Of a stretch of DNA of 45,488 nt, positions 20,618 through 28,026 are shown one piece after another; position 1 is the stretch's first letter; the number at the start of each line of letters is the position of its first letter. The notes beneath the pieces are model-generated. The model ran no database searches. It had not been told where the DNA came from and worked only from the letters and a program-made list of their open reading frames with translations. Where the stretch lies: NCBI GenBank assembly GCA_000955875.1, contig JYOE01000009.1:1-45488 (forward strand). The letters are read 5' to 3'. Position numbers and translations under genes: made by a program. The DNA comes from Terrabacter sp. 28 (GTDB taxonomy: Bacteria; Actinomycetota; Actinomycetes; Actinomycetales; Dermatophilaceae).

Positions 20618-21406
20618 GAGAGCTCACCTGTCAGCCGGCTACAGCGGAGCTGTCATGTCCTGGCGTCCACGTTGGATAAGGGCGCTACCCAGCTGGTGCT
20701 CGAGATGCTGCTTGAGAGTCGACCACCTCACGACTGCATACCCCCGTGGGGTATTGCCTATCCGTGTGCTTCCGCGCACCACCACACACCACAGCGCGTG
20801 CCCTCGCAGGCTCGCGCCCTAGTAATCAACCCCTCCCCCGTATCTAGTAGATATGTGTCCGTATCACTGTCTATGGCAGGCGCGACTGCCTGCCGACGAG
20901 AGCTCTACGGGTAGGGGACGACGCCTCCAGCGTCGGTCCCGTGTGTGCCTGGCCGGCACTCGGCTTGACCCGGGGGATGCTTAACTCGCACCCCCCACCC
21001 CCAGCGACTGTCCCCCCAATATTTTTCTCCCGGAGTGCGTTTCCGCAGGTCAGAGGCTTGTAACGGACATTGGCCCCCCAGCTGGGTCGATCTTCCAAAC
21101 TGTGTCCCCCCTGTAGTTAATGAGGGAGGTTGTTCAACAACCGACCGAACAACAGGGTCCAAGGCTTGAAGGCCTTGGCCCCTTGAACACACCAACGACC
21201 TTCAGGAGTTGGGGTGTGGTTGAGTTTGTGACGTAACCACAGATGGGATCGCAGTCGAGCTTGATCCCCGTCGAACTGCTCACCCGTCGAAGGCTCCACC
21301 CGGACCTCGTCGCAGCAGGCTCCGAGCCCCCTAGGGACTCCCCCTAAAACCCCTCCCCTGGATCCCCCCTAGACACCCCACACGCGGAGCGGCTCAACCG
21401 CCCGCT

Positions 21407-21420
21407 GTTATGCTGTGCAA
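21407..21420 (+). promoter_or_regulatory. Phage motif copy upstream of the virion operon (GTTATGCTGTGCAA)
   Basis: Forward match 105 bases before the first gene of the virion operon. No strong -35/-10 pair surrounds it. Confidence 0.5.
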
Positions 21421-21524
21421 GTCAGGTCACCGTCGTCTGTCGCGGGCAACCGCGTCACCCGGTCACGGCTCAAGCCGGCGGGGCCTGACACCCCAGCCGC
21501 AGACGCAACCTTAGATGGGTCGAG

Positions 21525-22145
21525 ATGAAGCACTCGCTGACGAACAAGGACAAGGCGGCACTGACCGCCGACTGCTCCGTCTGTGGGCCTGCTGTCCCGA
21601 TCAAGCTCAACGGCCGCTACGGCATCGTCTGTGTTGAGGCCCGCCGGCAAGCCCGTCGGAACTACAAGAAGGCGCACCCCGAGCGGGCTCGCGCCCAGAA
21701 GGCGGCATCGACCCCGTCGCTGCACCGACTCACTCTCCGCAACGGCGACCCTGACACCTGTGCCATCTGTGGCCCGGTGCAGCCGAAGCCCTGGGGCCGC
21801 GGCTACATGTGCCCGAAGCTGCACGAGGAGAAGCGGTGGCCGGAGCAGTCCGCCCCGGACCCGCAGTGCCCGATCTGCAAGCGGTACCTCGACAAGTACG
21901 GCGCGTGCCTCCGATGCGATGACGACCTCTCGGACCTCGACGCCCGGTACATGCCGGTCGAGGCCCGCGGGATGCGCAAGCTCATGGCCCAGCTCGAGAA
22001 CATCCCCGTCGGCCTGACGATCGCCACCGCCGAGACCCAGCTCCCATCGACCCCCGAGGTTGCGGTGCATGGCTGGAAGACCTTGGGCGATGGCCCGAAG
22101 GTGTCCGCCGATGACTGGATGCGACAGAACGGACACCGCTGGTGA
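21525..22145 (+). CDS. Zinc-ribbon protein with repeated cysteine modules
   Basis: 206 residues. Three cysteine modules: Cys17-x2-Cys20 ... Cys36, Cys79-x2-Cys82 ... Cys96 and Cys115-x2-Cys118 ... Cys128-x2-Cys131. The first two are internal repeats (CSVCGPAVPIK ... RYGIVC and CAICGPVQPKP ... GRGYMC). The third is a regular four-Cys ribbon. It opens the virion operon, where HNH or endonuclease VII-like genes are often found, but no catalytic His/Asn is seen. DNA-binding or packaging accessory role is inferred from place only. Confidence 0.65.
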   Translation: MKHSLTNKDKAALTADCSVCGPAVPIKLNGRYGIVCVEARRQARRNYKKAHPERARAQKAASTPSLHRLTLRNGDPDTCAICGPVQPKPWGRGYMCPKLHEEKRWPEQSAPDPQCPICKRYLDKYGACLRCDDDLSDLDARYMPVEARGMRKLMAQLENIPVGLTIATAETQLPSTPEVAVHGWKTLGDGPKVSADDWMRQNGHRW

Positions 22146-22276
22146 AGCACATCCCCCGCCGCTTCCGCAAGCACTACTACCGCGACCGGGCCGAAGGCAA
22201 GCAGCACGCCATCCGCGTTGCGGCCATGTTCGAGAAGCTCATGAATCCGCCCATCTGGGTTGACCTGGACGACTAA
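22142..22276 (+). CDS. Tiny basic protein
   Basis: 44 residues from GTG 22142 (MKHIPRRFRKHYYRDRAEG), overlapping the previous stop (GTGA). Strongly basic start, amphipathic middle (AIRVAAMFEKLM), acidic end (WVDLDD). Unknown. Confidence 0.5.
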   Translation: MKHIPRRFRKHYYRDRAEGKQHAIRVAAMFEKLMNPPIWVDLDD

Positions 22277-22434
22277 GACTGGAAGGTAGAGGGACGCCTC
22301 CCTTCCTAGGCGATACCAAGTGCTCGGCGTAACCTCCGACACCGCTGCTCTGTCGCCGCCCCCGCGGGTTCCCCGTCGCTACCCGGGTCGAGCCCGTGGG
22401 GCTTTACTTCCCCACCCCGATGAAGGAGATGCAA

Positions 22435-22647
22435 GTGGCATTCGACGCCAAGCAGGCCGTGATCGACAAGCTCACCCACCTCGACGACGAGATCAAGCAG
22501 GCCGAGGCCAAGCGTGACGCAGAGGCCGCCGAGAACGACCGGGCCATCGAGCGCCTGGTCGAGGAGCGGGACGCATGGCAAGCCCTCCTTGCCGGAGGCG
22601 CTGACGAGAAGAAGCCTCCCGCCAAGAAGGCTACCGCGAAGAAGTAA
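22435..22647 (+). CDS. Coiled-coil protein before terminase
   Basis: 70 residues from GTG 22435; AAGGAG lies 6 bases upstream. DAKQAVIDKLTHLDDEIKQA and EAAENDRAIERLVEERDAW make a long charged coiled coil; the end is Lys/Ala/Pro-rich (KKPPAKKATAKK), histone-tail-like. It occupies the position where a small terminase subunit is usual, but lacks its HTH; that feature is instead at the N-terminus of the next protein. Could be a packaging or head accessory. Confidence 0.65.
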   Translation: MAFDAKQAVIDKLTHLDDEIKQAEAKRDAEAAENDRAIERLVEERDAWQALLAGGADEKKPPAKKATAKK

Positions 22648-22655
22648 GGGAACCG

Positions 22656-25580
22656 ATGTCTGCACCGAAGCGCACCTCGCAGGAGCAGGCAAAGGAAGCC
22701 TTCCTCAAGGCGATCAAGGGCGGGGCATCCGTCGCTGACGCCTGCGAATCGGCCAGCCGGTCCCGCAAGTGGTACGAGAACATCCGTGCCACCGACAAGG
22801 ACTTCGCGTCTGAGGTCGACGCCGCCCGTGAGCGGCGCGACAAGGCGAGTTCGCTGGGTCGAGACGCCAACCTCTACGAGCTGACCTTCGCCGAATGGCG
22901 CAAGAAGTTCCTTGGTCTGGACACCTACCCGCACCAGCAGCTCTGGATCGACGTGCTCGAGGGCCGCGAGCCCACGCTGATGCACCCCTCCGTCAGGTAT
23001 GAGCCGGCGGAGAGCGGCTCACGCAACCGCGTGCTCATCAACACGCCCCCATTCCACTGTGCCGAGGTCTCCACGCCCGTCCTCACGAAGGACGGCTGGA
23101 AGGTCGTTGGCGACCTGACCACGGACGACTTCGTGGTTGGTCACGACGGCCTCTACTGGCCCATCTACGACACCTGGACCCCTGAGTCCGAGGTGCCGAT
23201 GTTCCGCGTCACGTTCGACACGGGCGACTCGATCGTCACTGACGACCAGCACATCTGGGAAGTCACGAAGACGTTCACCGGCAAGCGTGCCGAGATGACC
23301 ACGGCGCAGCTCATGGGCGACCTCCGCTGGAACAACGAGCAGCGCACCTACAAGTGGAAGGTCCGCATCGCGGCCCCGCTGAGGGGCGAGCAGGCCGACC
23401 TGCCGCTCGACCCCTACCTGCTCGGTTACTGGCTCGGCGATGGTGACAAGAACGGCTCCCGCCTGACGGTCGGGGTCGAGGACCTCACCAGCCTCACCGA
23501 CAATCTCGACGCCCTCGGTCTCACCTACGCGGTGCGCGGTGACAGCCGCAGCCCCGAGACCACCAAGGTCGTCTACGTCCACAAGATCCGCCGGCACCTG
23601 CCACTGGGCAACAAGCGAATCCCCGCCGCGTACTTCACGGCCTCCTATGAGCAGCGCCTCTCGCTGCTCCAGGGGCTCATGGACACCGACGGAACGATCG
23701 ACCCGCGGGATGGCCGGGCCTCTTTCACCCAGGTGAACGACGACCTGACCCGCGACGTCTACCGACTGATCGCCTCGCTGGGGCTCAAGCCCTACCTCAA
23801 GGCCGAGAAGCAGTCGCTCACGTCCCCGTACGGCACGCCTAGCCGGCCCACCATCAACCGGATCTACTTCAAGCCCAACGGTGACCCCGTCTTCCGGCTT
23901 GAGCGCAAGGCGTCCCGCCAGAAGATCACCACCTCTCGGGTGAAGACCAACTCGCGCACGATCCGCAGCATCGAGCCCGTGGGCTCGGGCATGGTGAAGT
24001 GCGTCTCGGTCTCGTCGCCTGGCGACCTGTTCGCCATCGGCGATGGCATGGTCCTGACCCACAACGCCAAGTCCGCCACCGTCACGCAGCAGTGGATCAC
24101 CTACAAGCTGTGCATGAACCCCGCGATGCGCGTCATGATCGTGGGAAAGACCGCCGAGGCAGCCTCTAAGCACCTGTATGCGATCCGGCAGTACCTCACG
24201 GACCCCGCGTTCGTGGAGCTCCAGGCCGCATATGGCCCCGCGGACGGCTTCAAGCCGCAGCGTGGCGAAGGTCGCTGGGCGAACAACCTCATCTACCTCG
24301 CCGGCAGGAACCTCGACGCAGCCGACAAGGCCGCGAAGGACCCCTCGGTGCAGGCCGTCGGTATCGGCGGCGCCATCTATGGCGCCCGCTGTGACCTCAT
24401 CATCCTCGATGACGCGGTCGACGACACCAACTACTCCGCCTACGAGAAGCAGTTCGACTGGCTGACCCGCACGGTGCAGTCCCGTGTCTACGACGGCAAG
24501 CTCATCATCGTCGGCACGCGGATCAAGCCGATGGATCTCTACGCCTACCTACTCAACGGCGACAACTACATGTCCGGCAAGACGCCCTGGACCTACCTCG
24601 CACAGCCCGCCGTCTTCGAGTACGCCGAGGACCCGAAGGACTGGGTCACCCTGTGGCCCAAGTCCTCGACCCCGATGGACGAAGGTGGCGGCGAGAAGCC
24701 CGATGAGAACGGGCTCTACGCCGCATGGGGTGGGGAGCGCCTCGCAGGCATCCGATCCTCCCTCGCTCCCGGAACCTGGGCGCTGGTCTACCAGCAGGAG
24801 CAGGTCTCCGAGGACATGACCTTCCACCCGGTCTGCGTCTGGGGCTCGGTGGACAAGCGCCGCTCCCCCGGCGTGCTGCGCCCCGGTGAGATCGGTGGCC
24901 GCCGTGCAGGCATGGAGGGAATGCAGGTCATCCTCTCCATCGACCCCGCCGGAACAGGCGAGGCGTTCATGCTCGTCTACGCCGTCGACCGGCAGACACG
25001 CGAACGCTGGGTGCTCCAGGCATGGATGGGCTCGAACACGAAGCTCTCCTGGTACGCCGAGATGATCGAGCAGATCATCCCCGAGTACAGCGTGACCGAT
25101 CTGGTCATTGAGCGGCAGGGCTACAGCAACTGGCTCTACCAGGACGAGCGGATCGTCAACTTCTGCCGCCAGCGTGGCGTGCGGATCTCCCCCCACTACA
25201 CGGGCGTGGGCAACAAGATCGACCCCGACTTCGGGGTTGCATCGCTCGCTGGCCTCTTCGGTGGTCTTGTCAGGCGCGAGAACGCCGGCAACACCGACCA
25301 CGACGGCGAGAACATCATCCACCTGCCCAACCCCGACAAGTCCCCCGGCATCAAGGCGCTCGTCGACCAGCTCCTGGTCTGGGTGCCCGGCAAGTCCGGC
25401 TCCAGGCTGCGGCAGGACGGCCCGATGGCGCTGTGGTTCGCGGAGATGCGTGTGCGTTCGATCCTCTTCGGCTCCGCCGAGAACGGCGGGGGTCCATCGC
25501 AGTTCGTCAAGGCGAACCGCTTCCTCTCGAACCGAGCCAAGTCGAGGCGCTCCGTCCGGCCATCACTCTTCACGCACTGA
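22656..25580 (+). CDS. terL: Large terminase subunit (TerL) interrupted by an intein
   Basis: 974 residues as translated; 638 without the intein. Residues 8-65 resemble the HTH of small terminase proteins (FLKAIKGGASVADACESASR, then RATDKDFASEVD), so both functions may be in one chain. Walker A, NTPPFH-AKSATVT, is split by the intein (135-470). Walker B is LIILDD (Asp585, Asp586). The C-terminal nuclease has Asp763 (ILSIDPAGTG), LVIERQGYSN and a late Asp-rich region. TerL docks on the portal, pumps DNA into the capsid by ATP hydrolysis and cuts the concatemer. Removal of the intein is needed to restore the P-loop. Ribosome binding site AAGGGA precedes ATG 22656. Confidence 0.92.
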   Translation: MSAPKRTSQEQAKEAFLKAIKGGASVADACESASRSRKWYENIRATDKDFASEVDAARERRDKASSLGRDANLYELTFAEWRKKFLGLDTYPHQQLWIDVLEGREPTLMHPSVRYEPAESGSRNRVLINTPPFHCAEVSTPVLTKDGWKVVGDLTTDDFVVGHDGLYWPIYDTWTPESEVPMFRVTFDTGDSIVTDDQHIWEVTKTFTGKRAEMTTAQLMGDLRWNNEQRTYKWKVRIAAPLRGEQADLPLDPYLLGYWLGDGDKNGSRLTVGVEDLTSLTDNLDALGLTYAVRGDSRSPETTKVVYVHKIRRHLPLGNKRIPAAYFTASYEQRLSLLQGLMDTDGTIDPRDGRASFTQVNDDLTRDVYRLIASLGLKPYLKAEKQSLTSPYGTPSRPTINRIYFKPNGDPVFRLERKASRQKITTSRVKTNSRTIRSIEPVGSGMVKCVSVSSPGDLFAIGDGMVLTHNAKSATVTQQWITYKLCMNPAMRVMIVGKTAEAASKHLYAIRQYLTDPAFVELQAAYGPADGFKPQRGEGRWANNLIYLAGRNLDAADKAAKDPSVQAVGIGGAIYGARCDLIILDDAVDDTNYSAYEKQFDWLTRTVQSRVYDGKLIIVGTRIKPMDLYAYLLNGDNYMSGKTPWTYLAQPAVFEYAEDPKDWVTLWPKSSTPMDEGGGEKPDENGLYAAWGGERLAGIRSSLAPGTWALVYQQEQVSEDMTFHPVCVWGSVDKRRSPGVLRPGEIGGRRAGMEGMQVILSIDPAGTGEAFMLVYAVDRQTRERWVLQAWMGSNTKLSWYAEMIEQIIPEYSVTDLVIERQGYSNWLYQDERIVNFCRQRGVRISPHYTGVGNKIDPDFGVASLAGLFGGLVRRENAGNTDHDGENIIHLPNPDKSPGIKALVDQLLVWVPGKSGSRLRQDGPMALWFAEMRVRSILFGSAENGGGPSQFVKANRFLSNRAKSRRSVRPSLFTH
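23058..24065 (+). mobile_element. Intein with LAGLIDADG homing endonuclease in TerL
   Basis: 336 residues, TerL positions 135-470. Splicing blocks: A, CAEVSTPVLTKDGWKVVGDL (Cys1); B, GDSIVTDDQHIWEV (His65 and Trp67 of the intein); F, VKCVSVSSPGDLFAIGDG (Cys315); G, MVLTHN (Thr334, His335, Asn336). Trp-Cys-Thr at these block positions is the class 3 signature, though Cys1 also fits class 1. Two dodecapeptides, LLGYWLGDG (255-263) and LLQGLMDTDG (337-346), mark a DOD homing endonuclease. The residue after the intein is Ala471, not Cys/Ser/Thr. The insertion point splits Walker A exactly between PPFH and AKS. Confidence 0.93.
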
Positions 25581-25592
25581 CAGAAGGCTTAC

Positions 25593-27395
25593 ATGGACAC
25601 CTCACACGCGGACATCTTCGCCCGGTGCCAGGCCCTCGTGCAGCACTACAGCCGTCGGGACGCCGAGACGCACACCGTCCGCGCCATCCGTCGGGGTGAC
25701 TACGAGGCCGTAGCGCCGGGGTCCTTCTCCGAGGACTTCCCGGCGCCGATCATCGCCAACCAGATCGACACGATGGCCCGCGACATGTCGGCCACGCTGG
25801 CTCCGCTTCCCTCGTTCAACTGCCTGCCGTCCTCGATCCTCAACGACCGCTCCAAGGCGTTCGCCGAGAAGCGCACCAAGATCGCCCACTACTACGTGGA
25901 GAGCTCGAACCTTCAGGCGCAGATGCCCGACGCCGTGGACTCCTACCACGGCTACGGCATGTTCGTCGGCGAGGTGCGCCCGGACACCAAGTGCAAGTCC
26001 CCCAAGATCAAGATGCTCGACGGCGGATTCGCCTACCCGACGTGGGACGCGGACTTCAACGTCATCGAGATCCTGCTCCTGTCCTACATGTCCGACCGGC
26101 AGCTCGCCGCCTACTACCCGCAGGCCGCAGCAAAGGTCCGCGAGGAGTCGAACGGCCGCGGCCAGGAGCGCATCAAGGTCTACCGCTTCCAGGACAAGTC
26201 GACGAACCTCGTCTACCTGCCCGACTACGGCAACCTCGTCATCGAGTCGACGCCGAACAAGATGGGCCGCTGCACCTATGTGGCCGTGCCGCGCCCGATG
26301 GGCGAGGACTGGTTCTCTGTTCCCCGTGGCGCATACGCCGACCTCGTGTGGCCGCAGCTCGCGGCCAACGAGTTCCGCATGTTGGGCCTCGAGGCCGTCG
26401 ACAAGTCGGTGCGTGCGCCCATCGTGGTGCCCACCGATGTCGCTGACGTGCCCTTCGGCCCGGACGCCACGATCCACACGAACAACCCGCAGGGTGTCGG
26501 CCGGCTCAAGATCGACGTCCCGCAGGGCGCATTCCAGGCGACCGAGCTTCTCGAGCAGGACATCCGCCAGGGCGGCATGTCCCCCGGCTCCCGCTCCGGC
26601 AACATCAACGCCTCGGTCATCACCGGCCGTGGCGTCGATGCCCTCTCGGAGGGCTACAGCCAGCAGGTCGCGATGTCGCAGTCGCGCATCGGCTTCGGCC
26701 TCCAGCTCCTCGTCGAACTCTGCTTCGAGATGGACGAGAAGTTCTGGCCGGAGGAGGCCAAGGAGATCCGGGGCCAGTCCCTCGACAACCCCGGCAAGGA
26801 CACCTACGTCCCCAGCCGGCACATCAAGGGCGACTACTCCGTCACCGTCGACTACGGCTTCCTACTCGGTCTCGATGCGAACCGCGCTCTGGTGTTCATC
26901 CTCCAGGCGCAGGCCGCCGGCCTGCTGTCGAACGACACCGCAGCCCGCAACCTGCCGATCAAGCTGAACCTCGCCGAGGAGCAGAACCGCATCCAGCTCG
27001 AGCAGAGCCGCAACGCTCTGCTTCAGGCGACGATGGCGTACTCACAGGCGATCCCGCAGATGCTGTCGAACGGGCAGGACCCCTCGCAGGCTGTCGCCCA
27101 GTTGGGCGCCATCGTGCAGGGCATCAAGGCCGGTGATGCGATCGAAGAGGTCGTGGCAAAGGTCTTCGCCCCGCCGCCTCCGCAGCCCGCCGCCCCTGCG
27201 GCAGATCCCGCTGCCGCACAGGACCCGATGGCCGCTCTCGCTGCCGCCGCTGGCGGAGCCCCTGGTGGCGCACCCGCCGACCCGAACGCGGTCGAGAGCC
27301 GGCCTGACCTCAACAGCCTGATTGCCGGATTGACGGGCAAGGGCCAGCCCAATCTCGCTGCATCCGTGATGCGTAGCAGTCCCGCACAGGGCTGA
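25593..27395 (+). CDS. Portal protein
   Basis: 600 residues directly after TerL, with AGAAGG before the ATG. Length, place and sequence features fit a portal: an acidic N-terminal wing, a central GQERIKVYRFQDKST / YLPDYGNLVIES beta region, a long helical stem region with QGAFQATELLEQDIRQGGMSPG and VGRLKI, and an extended C-terminus rich in Gln/Ala/Pro (about 525-575). Portals form the dodecameric ring at one capsid vertex that binds terminase and tail. No catalytic motif is expected. Assignment is by position, length and overall pattern. Confidence 0.8.
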   Translation: MDTSHADIFARCQALVQHYSRRDAETHTVRAIRRGDYEAVAPGSFSEDFPAPIIANQIDTMARDMSATLAPLPSFNCLPSSILNDRSKAFAEKRTKIAHYYVESSNLQAQMPDAVDSYHGYGMFVGEVRPDTKCKSPKIKMLDGGFAYPTWDADFNVIEILLLSYMSDRQLAAYYPQAAAKVREESNGRGQERIKVYRFQDKSTNLVYLPDYGNLVIESTPNKMGRCTYVAVPRPMGEDWFSVPRGAYADLVWPQLAANEFRMLGLEAVDKSVRAPIVVPTDVADVPFGPDATIHTNNPQGVGRLKIDVPQGAFQATELLEQDIRQGGMSPGSRSGNINASVITGRGVDALSEGYSQQVAMSQSRIGFGLQLLVELCFEMDEKFWPEEAKEIRGQSLDNPGKDTYVPSRHIKGDYSVTVDYGFLLGLDANRALVFILQAQAAGLLSNDTAARNLPIKLNLAEEQNRIQLEQSRNALLQATMAYSQAIPQMLSNGQDPSQAVAQLGAIVQGIKAGDAIEEVVAKVFAPPPPQPAAPAADPAAAQDPMAALAAAAGGAPGGAPADPNAVESRPDLNSLIAGLTGKGQPNLAASVMRSSPAQG

Positions 27396-27405
27396 GAGGA
27401 CAGAC

Positions 27406-27573
27406 ATGGCACAGGTCAGCATCTCCGTCGCGGACATCCAGATCGGCGTCGAGGACGAGGACGAGTCGGCCAAGGCGCTGAAGAAGCTCGCCCTGTCCAT
27501 CGTCAACGAGCTCGTCGACAAGCTGGGCGTCCACCCGGCTGACGAGAAGGACGAGGAGGATGTCGATGGCTGA
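27406..27573 (+). CDS. Small acidic protein
   Basis: 55 residues, MAQVSISVADIQIGVEDEDE, after GAGGACAG. Amphipathic helix SAKALKKLALSIVNELVDKL and an acidic end. Its stop falls within the first codons of the next gene. Probably a small head or connector factor; function unknown. Confidence 0.6.
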   Translation: MAQVSISVADIQIGVEDEDESAKALKKLALSIVNELVDKLGVHPADEKDEEDVDG

Positions 27574-28012
27574 CGGACACGGCGGACACCGCACACCCTC
27601 CCAGCCCGCGGCTGTTTCCGGCCCTGGGGCGCACTCACAGCGCACCGATGGCAGGCCGAAGATGATGGATCTGCCGGACGCTCGCTACGGCGAAGCCGCC
27701 AACTTCCAGGAGATCCAGCAAGGCGCCGCACTCGGCGCTGCACCCTCCGCCTCTTCGGGCGGGGGCGTAGCCGTCACGCCGCCCACTGGACTTATGGACC
27801 CGTCGCAGATGGCGGGCCAGCCCGTCACGGCTGGCGCCGACGCCGGCGCTGGACCGGGCAGTGACGCACTCGGCCTGCCGGACCAGGCGTTCACCGCTGA
27901 TGTCAAGCGTCGGCTCGCCCCACTTCTCCCGTACCTGATCCGCAAGGCGGATGACCCCCGCGCCTCGGATGAGTTGCGGGCACAGGTGCGCTACCTGATC
28001 TCTCGACTCTGA
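27566..28012 (+). CDS. Hypothetical virion-region protein
   Basis: 148 residues from ATG 27566, chosen because AGGAGG lies 6 bases upstream; ATG 27560 is too close. Low-complexity Gly/Ala/Pro/Ser-rich first 100 residues, then a helical end DVKRRLAPLLPYLIRKADDP and ELRAQVRYLISRL. Disordered start with helical C-terminus suggests a scaffold-like or connector-binding role, not established. Confidence 0.6.
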   Translation: MADGHGGHRTPSQPAAVSGPGAHSQRTDGRPKMMDLPDARYGEAANFQEIQQGAALGAAPSASSGGGVAVTPPTGLMDPSQMAGQPVTAGADAGAGPGSDALGLPDQAFTADVKRRLAPLLPYLIRKADDPRASDELRAQVRYLISRL

Positions 28013-28026
28013 CCTAGGAGCACCGC

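Larger units (their letters stand above)
20588..21524. other. Gene-free, palindromic and C-rich region before the packaging genes
   Basis: More than 900 bp with no convincing gene. Contains perfect inverted repeats ATACCCC / GGGGTAT (20738-20754), GGTTGTTCAACAACC (21128-21142) and CCAAGGC / GCCTTGG (21159-21178), C-tracts, and three CCCCCTA repeats within 45 bp (21327, 21340, 21365). Its place between divergent operons and upstream of terminase is where packaging sites or origins are often found. Open frames here (for example 20612-20914 forward, 21117-21299 reverse) have poor composition or no ribosome binding site. Confidence 0.6.

Noticed and set aside
20612..20914. Forward open frame starting GTG within the exact motif copy
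   Set aside because: No ribosome binding site, Ser/His/Pro-rich composition, crosses a perfect palindrome; no sign of domain structure.
21117..21299. Reverse open frame of 60 residues (MEPSTGEQFDGDQARLRSHL)
   Set aside because: Composition is not impossible for a protein, but no ribosome binding site, no neighbour overlap and it spans two perfect inverted repeats; left uncalled.
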